Assembly: GCA_012512665.1 (NCBI GenBank)
Contig: JAAZDU010000327.1
Location: forward strand, 1-6,311
Length of the DNA: 6,311 nucleotides
Direction of reading: 5' to 3'
Source: Bacillota bacterium
Lineage (GTDB): Bacteria > Bacillota > Dethiobacteria > DTU022 > JAAZDU01
Positions 5,227 through 6,311 of the stretch are shown piece after piece. A program made the translations under genes and the position numbers. The notes under the pieces are model-generated. The model saw only the letters and a list, made by a program, of their open reading frames with translations. It was not told where the DNA came from and did no database searches. Within the stretch, counting starts at the first letter, position 1, and the number at the start of each line of letters is the position of its first letter.

Positions 5227-6057
5227 TTAAACAGGGTATTCCAGGGTAAACGAGCCTATTTTTCCTACTCGAAAATCCCTAATAATTAACGCAGAAGTTT
5301 TATTCCGGTTTACCTCGCTGCCTTTTTCTAGAAAACCTCTCCTTAGGCCAATAAGCTCAATAACCTCTTCCCTGGTTCTCGGTTCTTGAGGCAAATTGTA
5401 TTTCTTCTGCCAAAAATAAAACTCTACCCCCTGTGCAGAAAGACGGTCAATAAGCCAGGAGGCCAGAGTCTCGGCATCTATCAGCTCCTCTTTAAGTGAA
5501 CCAAGAGTAGCCAAGCAGTAGATATTTTCTTTTTTCTTTATTTTAAGGGGCAAAAGTCCTGGAGTATCTAAGATATACCAACCATAAGGGACTTTAATCC
5601 ACTGAGGACCCTTGGTAATACCCGCTTTTGCCCCGGTTGCCGCAGATTTTTTTCCCAAAAGCTGATTGACGAGCGTTGATTTACCCACATTAGGCACGCC
5701 AACAACCATTAAAGAGGGAAAGGAACTAGATTTTACCTCTTTTCCATAGCTTTGTAAAAATTGCAGCAGTTCATTTATACCGCTTCTGTTTTTGCTGCTA
5801 CAAACCAAACAAGCCTGACCCTCTCGAGAGAGGACCTTTTGCCAACTTGCAGTAACTTTGTCATCTGCCAGATCGGATTTATTGAGGACAATAACCCTTT
5901 TTTTGTTTCCCACTATTTTAGATAGCTCAGGGTTACAGGTACTGTAAGGCGCCCTCGCTTCCAGAACCTCAACTACCAGTTGAACTGCTTTTAAATATTG
6001 TTTAATACTTCTTTTGCCTTTGGCCATTAACCCTGAATACCAATTTAAACTGCTCAT
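5227..6057 (-). CDS. rbgA: Ribosome biogenesis GTPase A (YlqF/RbgA) with divergent N-terminus
   Basis: Circularly permuted GTPase needed for late assembly of the 50S subunit in Firmicutes. 276 residues, close to the 282 of the Bacillus subtilis protein. Permuted G motifs in order: G4 NKSD (59-62), G5 around CSS (86-88), G1 GVPNVGKS (120-127), G2 Thr148 in GIT, G3 DTPG (164-167). The C-terminal part, including IGLRRGF (236-242) and [15 protein letters not shown] (254-268), aligns with the family's C-terminal domain. Oddity: the family signature WFPGHMAK is WYSGLMAK here (6-13), so the His associated with GTP hydrolysis is Leu10 and the Pro is Ser8. Start is ATG at 6057; it overlaps the lepB stop as ATGA and has no clear Shine-Dalgarno, suggesting translational coupling. 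It is the only ATG start in the window. Confidence 0.93.
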   Translation of the reverse strand: MSSLNWYSGLMAKGKRSIKQYLKAVQLVVEVLEARAPYSTCNPELSKIVGNKKRVIVLNKSDLADDKVTASWQKVLSREGQACLVCSSKNRSGINELLQFLQSYGKEVKSSSFPSLMVVGVPNVGKSTLVNQLLGKKSAATGAKAGITKGPQWIKVPYGWYILDTPGLLPLKIKKKENIYCLATLGSLKEELIDAETLASWLIDRLSAQGVEFYFWQKKYNLPQEPRTREEVIELIGLRRGFLEKGSEVNRNKTSALIIRDFRVGKIGSFTLEYPV

Positions 6058-6311
6058 GTATTACCAGCACCGGCAGAACAGTGTCTTAAATTCCTAATAT
6101 TTCCTGGAGGCCAAAAAACAAACATGGCTTTGCCTTTAATTTTTTCCCTAGAAACAAAACCTACAGAAGGGTCACGGCTGTCCATGCTATTTTTCCTATT
6201 ATCACCCATCACAAAATAATGCCCTTCCGGAACCTGGACAGGACCAAAATCAGGTGTTGTGTTACCATTTATATAGCTCTCCTGTAACTGTGTCCCGTTT
6301 AAATACACATA
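6054..6311 (-). CDS. lepB: Signal peptidase I (partial, N-terminal part off the right edge)
   Basis: Membrane-bound serine protease that removes signal peptides from exported proteins. Only the last 85 residues are visible. They hold the conserved box [14 protein letters not shown], and the following [18 protein letters not shown] strand that is typical of the family. The transmembrane anchor and the catalytic Ser and Lys lie beyond the edge, so activity cannot be judged. The frame remains open to the last base (codons TAT GTG TAT at the edge), so the GTG at 6308 is an internal valine rather than a start. The gene ends in ATGA, overlapping the rbgA start, and is the most upstream visible member of the lepB-rbgA-rnhB-yraN operon. 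The C-terminal tail (HCSAGAGNT) is unlike the usual family ending but is short. Confidence 0.92.
   Translation of the reverse strand, partial: YVYLNGTQLQESYINGNTTPDFGPVQVPEGHYFVMGDNRKNSMDSRDPSVGFVSREKIKGKAMFVFWPPGNIRNLRHCSAGAGNT

Noticed and set aside
5104..5289. Plus-strand frame of 61 codons across the rbgA/rnhB junction
   Set aside because: Antisense to two well-supported genes, without any motif.
6054..6308. A complete 84-residue gene starting at GTG 6308
   Set aside because: The frame stays open to the window edge and the protein is clearly the C-terminal part of signal peptidase I, so the GTG is an internal valine codon.

Overview
The window looks like chromosomal DNA of an AT-rich, low-GC Gram-positive bacterium, most likely a member of the Clostridia (Bacillota). 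Three things point there: the order lepB-rbgA-rnhB-yraN, which is a Firmicutes hallmark; the N-terminally extended RNase HII; and an ApgM-like protein of the kind common in anaerobic Clostridia. I cannot name a genus. Coding density is high. There is no tRNA, rRNA, CRISPR array, insertion sequence or prophage.

Layout from right to left. (1) 6311-2802, minus strand: a tight co-directional block of lepB (signal peptidase I, 3' part only), rbgA (50S-assembly GTPase), rnhB (RNase HII), yraN (UPF0102) and an ApgM-family phosphomutase-like gene. Junctions are a 4-base ATGA overlap, 19 nt, 3 nt and 33 nt, so this is very probably one operon whose promoter lies beyond the right edge. (2) 2113-2778, plus strand: a lone prepilin peptidase (A24 aspartic protease) gene, convergent with the ApgM gene across a small hairpin. 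(3) 1940-2112: an AT-rich divergent promoter region. (4) 1939-1, minus strand: aroE (shikimate dehydrogenase) followed 16 nt later by pilB, a type IV pilus / type II secretion assembly ATPase that runs off the left edge after 354 codons.

The right block combines protein export (lepB), ribosome assembly (rbgA), removal of RNA from DNA (rnhB) and sugar-phosphate or amino-acid metabolism (ApgM-like). The left half pairs aromatic biosynthesis (aroE) with type IV pilus machinery: PilB powers pilin assembly and the prepilin peptidase matures the pilins.

I see no new multi-gene system. The points most worth a second look are: PilB has lost nearly all of its N-terminal MshEN-type domain, and its neighbouring prepilin peptidase has lost the Cys-containing N-methylation domain, so both pilus enzymes are minimal forms; RbgA has lost the conserved N-terminal His associated with GTP hydrolysis; an 11-bp tandem duplication has redrawn the aroE/pilB junction; the ApgM-like protein may be a homoserine kinase; and five of the seven genes whose start is visible begin with TTG.
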